DNA of 64,000 bases from Symbiodinium natans (GCA_905221605.1 CAJNDS010002191.1:74696-138695), one strand, 5' to 3'. Counted from the stretch's first letter, positions 52,804 to 62,325 are shown. Numbers and translations are program-made. Notes: generated by a model not told the origin, from the letters alone.

Positions 52804-52899
52804 CTTTGCCGGGCTTTGGGGCTTGCAGGGTTTATAGGGTTTAGGGTTTAGGGTTTAGGGTTTAGGGTTTAGGGTTTAAAGTCTAAGGCAAGGTGTCAC

Positions 52900-52935
52900 G
52901 CAGCAGGCGTCGCCTTCCCTCAGATGTTGCCGACG
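52900..52935 (-). CDS. short exon, phase 0-0
   Basis: Reads RRQHLREGDACC (36 nt) between GTGAAG| and |GTGACA. Confidence 0.6.
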
Positions 52936-52986
52936 CTTCACAGGTGTTAGTGTTCAGGGCTCATCCTCATGAAGCTACACCCTTAT

Positions 52987-53095
52987 CTACTAATTGCTTA
53001 AGAACCCCCCCAGAAAAGGAAAACATTCTTCCTCATAAGGGCAACATAGGGATTATTGTCCTTCATTTTTTGGGGGGTTCGTAAGCGAATAGTAG
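52987..53095. mobile_element. MITE-like family C, copy 3
   Basis: Arms CTACTAATTGCTTAAGAACC and GGGGGTTCGTAAGCGAATAG. Confidence 0.8.
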
Positions 53096-53307
53096 TTTAA
53101 CTCCCAAGGCCTCAACACCCCTGAATACCCCTAAGCTGCCTTTTGCCCTAGACTCCTCCTAAATCACCGCTAGACCATCCTATGCCGCATTAAGGAGACC
53201 GTGCAGTCGCAAAGAATACGCAGTGGCGATAGCAATAATTCTCCGAAGGCTACACTCGAACTACCCTTCGGTCATTTGTTGGATGTTGGCTTCTACTCTT
53301 GAGAAGG

Positions 53308-53480
53308 AATAAACCCCAAGCCCTAAGCCCTAAGCCCTAAGCCCTAAGCCCTAAGCCCTAAGCCCTAAGCCCTAAGCCCTAAACCCAAGCCCTAAACCCC
53401 AAACGCCAACCCTAAACCCCAAACCCCAAAGCCCAAAGCCCAAACCCTAAACCCTAAACCCTAAACCCTAAACTCTAAAC
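53308..53480. repeat. telomeric array with homogenised CCCTAAG variant
   Basis: About ten identical CCCTAAG units, then CCCTAAA/CCCCAAA units. Confidence 0.95.
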
Positions 53481-53566
53481 CCTCCCACAGGCTGGGTGGC
53501 CGACCTTCGATCCGGCTCCCGAGGTCGGCCGCAGCTCTTCTGAGGCCGAAAGGGTCGAGGTCGGAC
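53481..53566 (-). CDS. exon bracketed by telomeric arrays
   Basis: Reads SDLDPFGLRRAAADLGSRIE then GRPPSLWE between TGATGAG|G and |GTTTAG. Confidence 0.78.
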
Positions 53567-54100
53567 CTCATCAAAGGGTCTAGGGTTTAGGGTTTAGGGT
53601 TGAGGGTTTAGGTTTGCCATTTCGGGTTTAGGGGATTAGGGGTTAAGGGTTCAGGGTTTTGGGGGTTTAGGGTTTAGGGTTTTAGGGGTTGAGGGTTTAG
53701 GGTTGTAGGGGTTTGGGGGCTTGGAGTTTAGATACAGTGTCCGGAACCATTTCAGAGGATCCTAAGCAGGGACCCTAAACCATAAAACCCCAAAACCCTA
53801 AACCCTAGCCCGGCCCCTAAACCCCTAAACTGATGAATCTGTAGAAAGCCTGCGAACCCTACATGCCTCGAAGCCTAAAATCCAAATAAACCTTCAGCCT
53901 CAGAAACCCTAAGCCCTATGCATGCAAAAATCCCAGAACCTGCTGCGCCTGTCTGTGTTTCCCCCCTAAACCCGAAATCGCAAACCCTAAGCCCTAAACC
54001 CTAAACATCCCTAAACCCTGAACCCTAAACCCTAAACCCTAAACCCTAAACCCTAGCCCTAAACCCTAAACCCTAAACCCTAAACCCTAAACCCTAAAAC

Positions 54101-54163
54101 CCATTTTGGGATCTCGGGGCCCTCTTCCCTCCGAGGCTGCCACGGCCGGCCCTCTGCGGTGTC
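54101..54163 (-). CDS. exon, phase 0-0, donor in telomeric unit
   Basis: Reads DTAEGRPWQPRREEGPEIPK then W (63 nt) between GTGCCAG|G and |GTTTTAGGG. C-rich array 53990-54100 begins at the donor; G-rich array from 54187. Confidence 0.83.
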
Positions 54164-54432
54164 CTGGCACTCCGTTGCGCACACAAGGGGTTTATGGGGT
54201 TTAGGGTTTAGGGGTTTAGGGTTTAGGGTTTAGGATTAGGGGCTTAGAGTTTAGGATTTTGGGGTTAGAGGGTTTGGGGTTTAGGATTCAGGGGTTTAAT
54301 TTGGCTTAGGGTTTAGGGTTTCAGGCTTAGGGTTTCTGTAAATGGGCTTAGTGGCTTACCCTTTTAGGGTTGAGCCTTTGTCGTGGTTCCCCCTAAAACG
54401 AAAGATGACAAAGTGCGGGCCACCTCACTGCG

Positions 54433-54467
54433 TGGCCTTCAGTGTCATGAGAAGCCCTCCGGACTCC
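54433..54467 (-). CDS. short exon
   Basis: Reads GGLLMTLKAT before a GTGAGG donor; acceptor GGAG| next to telomeric units. Confidence 0.5.
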
Positions 54468-54469
54468 GG

Positions 54470-54547
54470 AAACCCTAAACCCTAAACCCTAAACCCTAAA
54501 CCCTAAACTCTAAACCCTAAACCCTAAACCCTAAACCCTAAACCCCT
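54470..54547. repeat. telomeric array (CCCTAAA)n
   Basis: Eleven units, one CTCTAAA. Confidence 0.97.
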
Positions 54548-54583
54548 CTCAGGGGTTTAGGCCCGCAGGTCGCCCCGACACAC

Positions 54584-54662
54584 GGCTGGCCTGCTGCCAG
54601 CCCAGAAGCCGGCCATGCTCCAGCCGCACGTCGGCCAGAGATTTGGCCAACACCGAACAAGC
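54584..54662 (-). CDS. exon, coiled coil
   Basis: Reads ACSVLAKSLADVRLEHGRLL then GWQQAS between TTGACAG|G and |GTGTGT (or CAG|GC in phase 0). C-rich array left, G-rich right. Confidence 0.82.
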
Positions 54663-54769
54663 CTGTCAAACTCGGGCTTTTGGGGCTCAGGGGTTTGGGG
54701 CTTAGGGCTAGGGTTTGGAGTTTTTCGTGGTTTAGGGTTTAGGGTTTGGGGTTTAGGGTTTAGGGTTAA

Positions 54770-54867
54770 GGCGTCCATGCTGGGCTTTGGTTGTGGGTTT
54801 GCAGAAGTCTCGGGCTTCGGGTCGGTTGAGCTGAGCTCCACAAACTGCAGCGATTGCCAGGCTAAAG
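54770..54867 (-). CDS. exon
   Basis: Reads LAWQSLQFVELSSTDPKPET; acceptor ACCCACAG| at 54868-54869. A GTGGAG donor inside would shorten it. Confidence 0.6.
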
Positions 54868-55123
54868 CTGTGGGTACATGGGGCCCAAGTACTACTCTCT
54901 GCTGAAGAACTCAACCCAAAAAACTCAAAGGAAATAACCCCTGTCCCTCTATTCCACTTGTAAAGAAGAATATTTCTATGTTTTCTGGGAAGAGTTCTGA
55001 AGCAAGTAGGAGCCCTAAACCCTAAACCCCAAAACCCCAAAACCCCAAACCCTAGACCCTAAGCCATAAACCCTAAACAGTTTAGGGTGTAGGGTTTAGG
55101 GTTTAGGGGTTAGTTTAGGGTAC

Positions 55124-55185
55124 CCAGTAGTCGCGAGTGCTGCACATGGCACAGGCCTGCTGCCCCTCCCTGGCCGCAATCGCTG
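55124..55185 (-). CDS. exon, coiled coil
   Basis: Reads AAIAAREGQQACAMCSTRDY then W; entry at GGAG|TCA or GTCAG|CA, exit at GTACCC or at CAG|GC. Confidence 0.7.
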
Positions 55186-55497
55186 CTGACTCCTTACCTC
55201 AAGTTTGCCACGCCATGCGGTTTAGGGTTTAGGGATGCGGGTTCAGGGTTTCCGGTTTAGGGCTGAAGGATCATCCAAATCCCCACCCCCAAGACCGGAT
55301 GAATTCCGTAGATCCGAATCCCCTGAAACCATGGACTGCCAGAGTTATAGGGTTCTTAAGGGAGGGGGGTTCAAAGGGGGCAGTATTGGGGAACCTTGGA
55401 ATGCATGACCCCCCTTGAACCCCCTCCCTTAAGCACCCTATACTCAGGGGGGAGGCATGGACCTGCACGTTCCCCCTTTCGTAGGTCGCCAGCGTGC

Positions 55498-55554
55498 CAG
55501 CAGACGCGCCAGCTGCTTCTCTTCAGCTTGCAGTGCACTTTGGCACATCTTCAC
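55498..55554 (-). CDS. exon, coiled coil, phase 0-0
   Basis: Reads VKMCQSALQAEEKQLARLL (57 nt) between CATGGCAG|G and CTG|GCACGC (GC donor). Clear heptads. Confidence 0.8.
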
Positions 55555-55596
55555 CTGCCATGAAAAGGAACCGCCACGTTCTTCCCTGAGCCGTAA

Positions 55597-55690
55597 ACCC
55601 TAAACCCTAAACCCTGAACCCTAAACCCTAAACCCTAAACCCTAAACCCTAGACCCTAAACCCTAAACCCTAAACCCAAAACCCTAAACG
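55597..55690. repeat. telomeric array (CCCTAAA)n
   Basis: About thirteen units with few variants. A G-rich array follows at 55812-55890. Confidence 0.97.
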
Positions 55691-55948
55691 CTTTCTTTCT
55701 CTTGTGGGGCTTGGTTCCGAAGCTCCCTCTGGCCCGCTCCGGCTCTCCCTCTCCCCCTGTCTCTGTCGCTGAGGCATAGATGTGCATGTTGTGTGCTGCG
55801 TCTGAAGTAGGCAGTTTAGGGTTTAGGGTTTAGGGTTTAGGGTTTAGGGTTTAGGGTTTAGGGTTGAGGGTTCAGGGTTTAGGGTTGCAGCATCAGCAAC
55901 AATAGGTACGAGTAGCCGTGTCGAGCTCCTAGGTACCTGGCTCATATC

Positions 55949-56049
55949 TTGGGATGTTCCCCCTTATACTAACAGTCCTTAATAGAGATTATAGTACGAC
56001 CTATGATAATCCCTGTGAAGGACTGTTAGTATCAGGGGGACATCCCAAC
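55949..56049. mobile_element. MITE-like family A, copy 4
   Basis: Arms GGGATGTTCCCCCTTATACT and ending CAGGGGGACATCCCAA; best-preserved copy with 57670. Confidence 0.85.
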
Positions 56050-56123
56050 TCATATTCGCCCAAACGTCCTAACCTAAACCCTAAACCCTAAACCCCAGGA
56101 AATCGCTACGGCTAGCAGCTGGC

Positions 56124-56177
56124 CTCCGACTGCCATCGACTTCGCGCATCCGCCTGCGCGCTCTGCGCTCGTTGCAC
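56124..56177 (-). CDS. exon, coiled coil, phase 0-0
   Basis: Reads VQRAQSAQADARSRWQSE (54 nt) between TCTGAG|G and GAG|GCCAGC (GC donor). Confidence 0.8.
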
Positions 56178-56584
56178 CTCAGAGACACCCCAAACCCTAA
56201 ACCCTAGTCTCCTTGGGTAGTTACATGGTCCCTTAGTATGGGTCCATAAAAGGGCCCCCCTTATATACACCTGATATAGCCCTGTAAAACCCAAGGGCGC
56301 ATACTTTAGAACCGGTGATAAAAAAATCCTAAACCCGAAATCGAGCGCCCTCGGCGACTCAAATCGTTAAACCCTATCACACCCTTCAGCCGTATGAACC
56401 CCTCAAGCCCGCAAGCCCTGGACTTTAAACCCATAGAACCCTCAACCCTAAATCCGAAACCGTAAAGCACAAACCTGTGTAAGACAACCCTGAACTGAAG
56501 CAAGGGAAGCCCTAAAAGCCAATGCCCTAAACCCTGGAACTCAAAACCCAAAGCCCCACAACCCCCCCCCCCCCCCAAACCCTA

Positions 56585-56890
56585 GATTCCTGGGGCCTAA
56601 ACCCAAAACCCTAAACCCTGAACCCTGAACCCTGAACCCTAAACCCTAAACCCCTAAACTAAACCCCTAAACCAACCTAAACCAACCTAAACCAACCTAA
56701 ACCCCTAAACCCCCAAACCCCTAAACCCCTAAACCCCTAAACCAACCTAAACCAACCTAAACCAACCTAAACCAACCTAAACCAGCCTAAACCCCTAAAC
56801 CCCTAAACCCCCAAACCCCCAAACCCCTAAACCCCTAAACCCCTAAACCCTAAACCCCTAAACCCTAAACCCCTAAACCCTAAACCCCCC
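56585..56890. repeat. telomeric array with CCCCTAAA and CTAAACCAAC variants
   Basis: CCCTAAA and CCCCTAAA units interrupted by two blocks of the 10-bp unit CTAAACCAAC (56663-56701 and 56741-56790). Confidence 0.95.
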
Positions 56891-56903
56891 CTTTTCCCGC
56901 AGC

Positions 56904-56948
56904 CTGTAAGACGGCCTCGCGCTGCCGCTTGGCCACCTGGGGCAGCTC
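56904..56948 (-). CDS. exon, coiled coil, phase 0-0
   Basis: Reads ELPQVAKRQREAVLQ (45 nt) between TTTGCCAG|G and CAG|GCTGCG (GC donor; a GT donor at 56907-56912 is possible). Confidence 0.8.
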
Positions 56949-57501
56949 CTGGCAAACCCAGGGCTCAGGATAGTGGGGTTTAGGGTTTAGGGCTTGGGGT
57001 TTGGGGTTTAGGTTTGAGGGTTTGGGGTTTGGGGTTTAAGACTTAGGGTTTAGGCTACCTTTTTAGGGTAGCAGCATACTATATCATCCCCTATAACTAA
57101 CCGCCAAAATGGAACGACCTTAGGAGCCTCCAGAGTTGCTTCAGTGCGGGGTTTCCGGGTTTTGGGGGTTCCGGGCTTTTGGGGCTGCAAGGTGTTCGGG
57201 GTTTTTTGGGTTTGGGGAAGGGGTTTGGGTTTGGGGCCTGGGGTTTTAGGGATTTGGAGGTAGATAGGGGTATCGGTCCTGGGCTTTTGGGTCTTTGGGG
57301 TATATAGTGCTCAGGCTTGAGAGTTTCAGGGTTATCAGGAAGTTAGGTGGGGTCATGGAAGTCCGAGGTTAGGCTGCTGATTCACGTTTCCTCCAACAAG
57401 CTTCTTCCGTGTCAGCTATGTCACAATGTTTTCCATTCAAACTCCCCCAAAAAAGGTATCTCCATGTTGTTTGGGTCCAAGCTAAACCCTAAACCCTAAA
57501 C

Positions 57502-57555
57502 CCTCGGGGCCTTCGCCGCCAGCTCGCGCAGCTCTTCCTGCAGCTTGCCCGTTGC
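57502..57555 (-). CDS. exon, coiled coil, bracketed by telomeric arrays
   Basis: Reads ATGKLQEELRELAAKAPR (54 nt, phase 0-0) between TGGGCAG|G and |GTTTAGGG; a GC donor at AAG|GCCCCG is also in phase. The plus strand shows CCCTAAA, exon, TTTAGGG within 120 bp. Confidence 0.85.
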
Positions 57556-57669
57556 CTGCCCAGGTGACCATTTTACCCCCAGATCCTCTTCGGGTTTAGG
57601 GTTTAGGGTTTAGGGTGTAGGGCCCTTCAAATCAAAACCCCGAACCCTTAAAGCTTACAACCCTATACT

Positions 57670-57774
57670 CTGGGATGTTCCCCCTTGTACTAACAGTCCT
57701 GAATAAAGATTAGAATAGGGGTACTATAATCCCAAGTAGGAACTGTTAATTAGTATAAGGGGGAGCATCCCAAT
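57670..57774. mobile_element. MITE-like family A, copy 5
   Basis: Arms GGGATGTTCCCCCTTGTACT and ending AAGGGGGAGCATCCCAA; GTACTATAAT centre. Confidence 0.85.
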
Positions 57775-57869
57775 CTATACTACAAGAACTTTGAAAGCCC
57801 TGGATGATGACCGAGCAAAGCATCTCTCACACGAAGCCCGTGTGACTCTAAACCAATGAACTATAAGGG

Positions 57870-57933
57870 CGGGGAGGGTGGGGGGGGGTCGGGTGGTTCG
57901 GGGGATGGGGGGTGGGTTAAGGTTTGGGGCTGG

Positions 57934-57994
<61 letters not shown>
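57870..57994. repeat. long G tract
   Basis: G-rich from 57870, with an uninterrupted G run of more than 50 at 57937-57992. On the minus strand it gives a poly-proline frame that is not credible as protein. Confidence 0.95.
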
Positions 57995-57999
57995 GAGGT

Positions 58000-58610
58000 G
58001 TAGGGAGGGATCTTGGCCCTGGCAATCAACCACGCAAATGAATTAGACTGCAATCACCCTAAACCCTAAACCAAAACCACAAAACCCTTAACCCTGAATT
58101 GAGCTGACAGTGACCACTGATGCAGGAGCGCCTGAGACCCGAATGCCTCAACCCTAACCCCCATGAAAGCCCTGAAGCCCTAAAAGCCCTAAAGCCCTAA
58201 AAGCCCTAAAAGCCCTAAAGCCTTAAAAGCCCTAAAGCCTTAAAACCTGTAAAGCACTAAAAGTCTGTGAAACCCTGAACCCTAAAAGCACAGAAACAAC
58301 TTAAAACAAAGAAGTTAAACCTAAACGCCCTGAAGACCAAAAACCCAAAAATCCTAAAGCCCGAAAATACCTTAAAACCCTAAAACCATAAATCCCTTAA
58401 CAACATCATGAAACCCCAAACGCCCTAAAGACCTAAACCCCCTAAAACACTAAAGCCCAAAAAACCTAAAACGCAAAAACGCTAACCCCCCCAACAAAAA
58501 AATCACAACAAAAAAGAGTATATATGTATAACCAAATATATATATATATATATGTATTTGATGATAATAATGACTAATAGTAAATAATACAGAATAACAG
58601 TAATAACAAC
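58000..58610. other. repeat-derived stretch, no exon
   Basis: Diverged AGCCCTAAA units (58150-58260), C/A-rich decay products of telomeric arrays and a TA microsatellite (58533-58556). Confidence 0.55.
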
Positions 58611-58622
58611 AAACTTTGGAGC

Positions 58623-58664
58623 CTCCTGGAGCGCTGCTCGTTTTGCAGACAGCTCGGCCACCGC
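58623..58664 (-). CDS. exon, coiled coil, phase 0-0
   Basis: Reads AVAELSAKRAALQE (42 nt) behind a pyrimidine tract (CCCTTTCACTTCCAG|G), leaving at GAG|GCTCC (GC donor). Confidence 0.82.
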
Positions 58665-58956
58665 CTGGAAGTGAAAGGGCACGTGTCCGGTTCAAGGCTT
58701 TTAAGGGCCACTGCGGAGGTTTAGGGTTTAGGGTTTATAGGGTTTAGGGTTTAGGGTTTAGGGTTTAGGGTTTAGGGTCTAGGGTTTCAGGTTTCAGGTT
58801 TAGGGTTCAGGGTTTAGGGCTTGGGATGATTGATACATCTTAGGCTCCGGGGTTTGGGGTTGCGGGTTAGAGAGTGTAGGTTTTTTTGGGGCTTGGGGGT
58901 CATGGAGGTTGAGGGTTGAGGGATGCAGCTGAGGCTTCATGTCCGCAAATTACCCG

Positions 58957-59010
58957 GTGCGGCGGCAGTCGAAGTGATGGTGCACGAAAGCTCACGCTTT
59001 CTTGAGCGAG
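58957..59010 (-). CDS. possible exon
   Basis: Reads KRELSCTITSTAAAPGNL after CTCAAG|; borders weak. Confidence 0.35.
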
Positions 59011-59181
59011 ATCAACAACATTGAGTGGGTTTTTGGGTTTAGGGTTTAGGGTTTAAGGTTTAGGGTTGAGCCCCAAACCCTAAAAATCTTAAACCCTAAG
59101 CCCAAGCTCGAGACCGAAAACCCAACAACAACTCTAAATCCTCAAGCCCACTGTCGACAAGGAATCCCAAGTGTCTCGAAT

Positions 59182-59290
59182 CTACTATTTGCTGAAGAGC
59201 CCCCGAAAATGAACAATGACAATCCCTGTATTGCCCTTTCAAGGAGGATGGTTTTTGATTTTTTCTAGGGGGTTCTTAAGCAACTAGTAG
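59182..59290. mobile_element. MITE-like family C, copy 4
   Basis: Arms CTACTATTTGCTGAAGAGCC and GGGGGTTCTTAAGCAACTAG. Confidence 0.8.
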
Positions 59291-59299
59291 GAATTCCAC

Positions 59300-59720
59300 A
59301 CATCTTTAAGCGCTCGCTAGGCCAAACCACCTGTGCGGCCACTATACAGTAAACTCTAAACGGTTGGAACATTCTTATCCCTTTACCCTCCAAAGAGGTA
59401 TACTAAGGGGAATCCCAGCTCGAATCATCCTTAAATCCTTAAACCATGTTCCAACTTTCTGGAGCTTACTGTAGACGCCCAAACCCTAGGAAGCCCCAAA
59501 CCCCTCTACATCCCCAAATCCTCAATGCCCGCGCCACCAGACCCCTCAAATCCCTAAATCGTACATACCCGAAAGCCCCTTAAATACCTAAACCCGGAAC
59601 ATGACCTACTCCAAGATCCAATTAGCCCCTAAACCCGAAACGCGAGAAAATCCTCCAACGCCCTGGAAATCCCAACCCCCTAGACCTGGGGGTTTAAGGC
59701 TTGAGGGTTCAGCGCTTTCA
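59300..59720. other. no exon seen
   Basis: C/A-rich unique sequence with scattered CCCTAAA remnants and an imperfect inverted repeat (CAGTAAACTCTAAACGGTTGG at 59347 with CCAACTTTCTGGAGCTTACTG at 59449). Confidence 0.45.
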
Positions 59721-59829
59721 AGCCCCCAAACACTAAACCCTAAACCCTAAACCCCCCCCAACCCTAAACCCTAAACCCTAAACCCTAAACCCTAAGCCCT
59801 AAACCCTAAACCCTAAACCCTAAACCCTA
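59721..59829. repeat. telomeric array (CCCTAAA)n
   Basis: About fourteen units ending at the donor of the exon 59831-59908. Confidence 0.97.
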
Positions 59830-59830
59830 C

Positions 59831-59908
59831 GGCCTGCCGCGACGTCTCCTCGCTGGTCTTCAGCGTTTGGAGGCGCTCCGTGCGGCGGGCCCCCTCCTCC
59901 CACAGCGC
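59831..59908 (-). CDS. exon, coiled coil, phase 0-0
   Basis: Reads ALWEEGARRTERLQTLKTSE then ETSRQA (78 nt) between CCGGGAG|G and |GTAGGGTTTAGGG; CAG|GCC is the alternative GC donor. Dense heptads, Glu/Arg rich. Confidence 0.85.
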
Positions 59909-59933
59909 CTCCCGGAGAGCCCAGGAGCAGTTG

Positions 59934-60095
59934 TTTAGGGTTTAGGGTTTAGGGTTTAGGGTTTGGGGTTTGGGGTTTGGGGTTTGGGGTTTGGGGTTTG
60001 GGGTTTGGGGTTTGGGGTTTGGGGTTTAGGGGTTTAGGGGTTTAGGGGTTTAGGGGTTTAGGGGTTTGGGGTTTGGGGTTTGGGGTTTGGGACTA
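59934..60095. repeat. telomeric array with homogenised TTTGGGG and TTTAGGGG blocks
   Basis: Four TTTAGGG units, about nine TTTGGGG units, six TTTAGGGG units, then TTTGGGG again. Confidence 0.97.
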
Positions 60096-60099
60096 TACT

Positions 60100-60605
60100 G
60101 TAATCCTGACTCTGCAAGAAATGAGAAACCCCAAACCCAAATCGACTCGCGCAACCCAATAAACAGGCGGCAGAAGGAACGCCAATAATCCCTGAGAATT
60201 CCACAAGGGCTGCACAGGCCCACACCGGTTAAAGCACCCCAAGTAGGATTCTCTTCAATGACAAGTATGAAAGATCCGAGGAGCCCACCAAGGATCCTAC
60301 TTTTGACCCTACAGACCTCAAAACGACATCCCGGCACAGCTTCGGGTCGAATTCCTATCCTACTCAGGACCTCTTCTTTTTTGCCTCAGCTTTTGTTTTG
60401 TTGAGGGCTCTCTTCCATAGGTCCTCACTCGCAAAAAGTTCGAAAAACGAGCAGAGCCGCACGATACTTGGGTTCAGGGTTTAGGGTTTAGGGTTTAGGG
60501 TTTAGGGTTTAGGGTTTAGGGTGAATAACCGACATACTAGGCCGACTCTTGACAGGCAACTGCTACTCGAACGCAGCGAAACATGTCTTGCAGGAAAGGT
60601 TCCTG
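60100..60605. other. no convincing exon
   Basis: A minus-strand frame at 60050-60337 is mostly telomere-derived at its end. A short array stands at 60475-60525. Confidence 0.45.
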
Positions 60606-60715
60606 AAACCCTAAACCCTAAACCCTAAACCTTAAATCCTAAACCCTAAACCCCAAACCCTAAACCCTAAACCCTAAACCCTAAACTCTAAAACCCTAAA
60701 CCCTAGACCCTAAAC
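60606..60715. repeat. telomeric array (CCCTAAA)n
   Basis: About fifteen units with a few substitutions. Confidence 0.96.
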
Positions 60716-60832
60716 CGGAACAAGAACCCTAACCGTAATGCCCTTCAAGACCTAGGAATCCAAGGGCCCTCCCCTACAAACCCCAGGAACCCTACTGTAG
60801 CAACCCTAAGTTTCTGATTCAGAGGGCGTTGG

Positions 60833-60959
60833 GTTTAGGGTTTAGGGTTTAGGGTTTAGGGTTTAGGGTTTAGGGTTTAGGGTTTAGGGTTTAGGGTTTA
60901 GGGTTTAGGGTTTAGGGTTTAGGGTTTAGGGTTTAGGGTTTAGGGTTTAGGGTTTAGGG
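60833..60959. repeat. telomeric array (TTTAGGG)n, 18 units
   Basis: Longest perfect G-rich array in the window. Confidence 0.98.
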
Positions 60960-60992
60960 ACCCTAAGCTTCTGGCACAAAGACAAGAAGCAC

Positions 60993-61028
60993 CTCGAGCT
61001 CCCGCAGGGGCCCAGACATCTCTTGGAC
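60993..61028 (-). CDS. short exon, coiled coil, phase 0-0
   Basis: Reads VQEMSGPLRELE (36 nt). The acceptor is CCCTAAACCGCAG|G, six bases after the array; donor GTGCTT. Confidence 0.78.
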
Positions 61029-61379
61029 CTGCGGTTTAGGGTTTAGGGTTTAGGGTTTAGGGTTTAGGGTTCAGGGTTTCGGGTTTAGGGCCAAAGTTTA
61101 GGGTTAGGGTTTAAGGTTTAGGGTTCAGGGTTTCCGGTCGTCCCCCAGCACTTGTCCCCATCCTTTGTGGATATCAGACCCTCTTCATACTCCGCCCACT
61201 CTCTCTCTGTATCTATCTACACATATACATACATATAGTTTGGGCGCATCTGTTTCTTCATTCGTTGAGCTTCTATATTTATTTGCCGTTTTATGCACAT
61301 ACATATACATAAGTATACATACGCATGTGGCAAATGTAGGTCTATACGAAGAAAATCATATAGAATAAACAGAGAATCT

Positions 61380-61440
61380 CCATATATATATATATATTCA
61401 TATATATATATATATGTCTACTTATTCATTTATCTATCTA
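61380..61440. repeat. (AT)n microsatellite
   Basis: Two TATATA blocks with a short spacer; similar ones occur at 46495-46560. Confidence 0.9.
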
Positions 61441-61516
61441 CTTGTTGTTTTTTTTGCTTCTTTGGACTTATTGAGTTCTGTGCTTTTCTACTTAAACTTA
61501 GTTATGTAGGGTCAGC

Positions 61517-61585
61517 CTGCTGCTCCACCAGCAGCCGCTGCGCGTCCATCCGTTCGGAGTCGGCTTGCAAAGAAGCCACCGTCGC
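61517..61585 (-). CDS. exon, coiled coil, phase 0-0
   Basis: Reads ATVASLQADSERMDAQRLLV then EQQ (69 nt) between TGTGGAG|G and CAG|GCTGAC (GC donor). G-rich array from 61636 on the acceptor side. Confidence 0.84.
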
Positions 61586-61857
61586 CTCCACAGGGTCGGA
61601 AGCTGCAGAGTTGAAAGCTTTGGGGTGTGGTGTTAGGGTTTAGGGTTTAGGGTTTAGGGTTTAGGGTTCAGGGTTTAGGGTTTAGGGTTTAGGGTTTAGG
61701 GTGCGACAACCTGAAGCCCTTGAGGTTACCTAAGAATCCTACAAGGGGTTCATCAGAACCGACAAAACAGTAGGCTTGAGGTTCTTTAGGGTCAAGCCTG
61801 CGAGTCTACAAATCACATTCTGGGCCTACTCAGCTGGGACTGGGTGAACCCTTGGTT

Positions 61858-62045
61858 TGGAGCTTGGGGTTTACAGGGTTTATAGGGTTTATAGGGTTAC
61901 AGGGTTTATAGGGTTTACAGGGTTTACAGGGCTTAAAGGGCTTTTTTGGGCTTATAGGGCTTATAGGGATTGTACGGTTTGTAGGGTTTACAGGGTTTAT
62001 AGGGTTTACAATCGGATTTATAGGATTTATAGGCTATAGGGTTTA
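61858..62045. repeat. 9-bp telomere-like variant array (TTTATAGGG/TTTACAGGG)n
   Basis: About eighteen 9-bp units, a different period from the 7-bp telomere unit. It reads YRV-type repeats on the plus strand. Confidence 0.9.
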
Positions 62046-62079
62046 CCTTCCAACAATCAATCCCTCAGTCGGTGTAGGC

Positions 62080-62154
62080 CTCTGCGTCGCGCAGGCGCAG
62101 GGCGGCGTCGCGCGCTTCCCGCGCCAAGCTCAGGTGGGAGGCGACGAGGGCTTC
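62080..62154 (-). CDS. exon, coiled coil, phase 0-0
   Basis: Reads EALVASHLSLAREARDAALR then LRDAE (75 nt) between GAAAAG|G and GAG|GCCTAC (GC donor). Strong alanine/arginine heptads. Confidence 0.85.
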
Positions 62155-62325
62155 CTTTTCATGTGGGACCCATATGAAGTAGGGTTTAGGGTTTAGGGTT
62201 TAGGGACCTAAAAGGACACCCGGTATATACACTCACCAATATTAAAAAGGAACCTCGTATACACTCAGCAATAACAGCAATATAAAAACCCTACTTCATA
62301 CGAGAATTGCTGAAAAACAGGAAAC

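Noticed and set aside
57775-58053. Proline-rich protein on the minus strand
   Set aside because: Produced entirely by the G tract at 57937-57992.
60540-60600. Minus exon (MFRCVRVAVACQESA)
   Set aside because: Array orientation on both sides is opposite to the usual pattern and neither border is convincing.
11550-61135. Chromosome end or subtelomere
   Set aside because: Arrays are short (mostly under 130 bp), in both orientations, and scattered over 50 kb with exons between. No long terminal array is present. Interstitial repeats explain this better.
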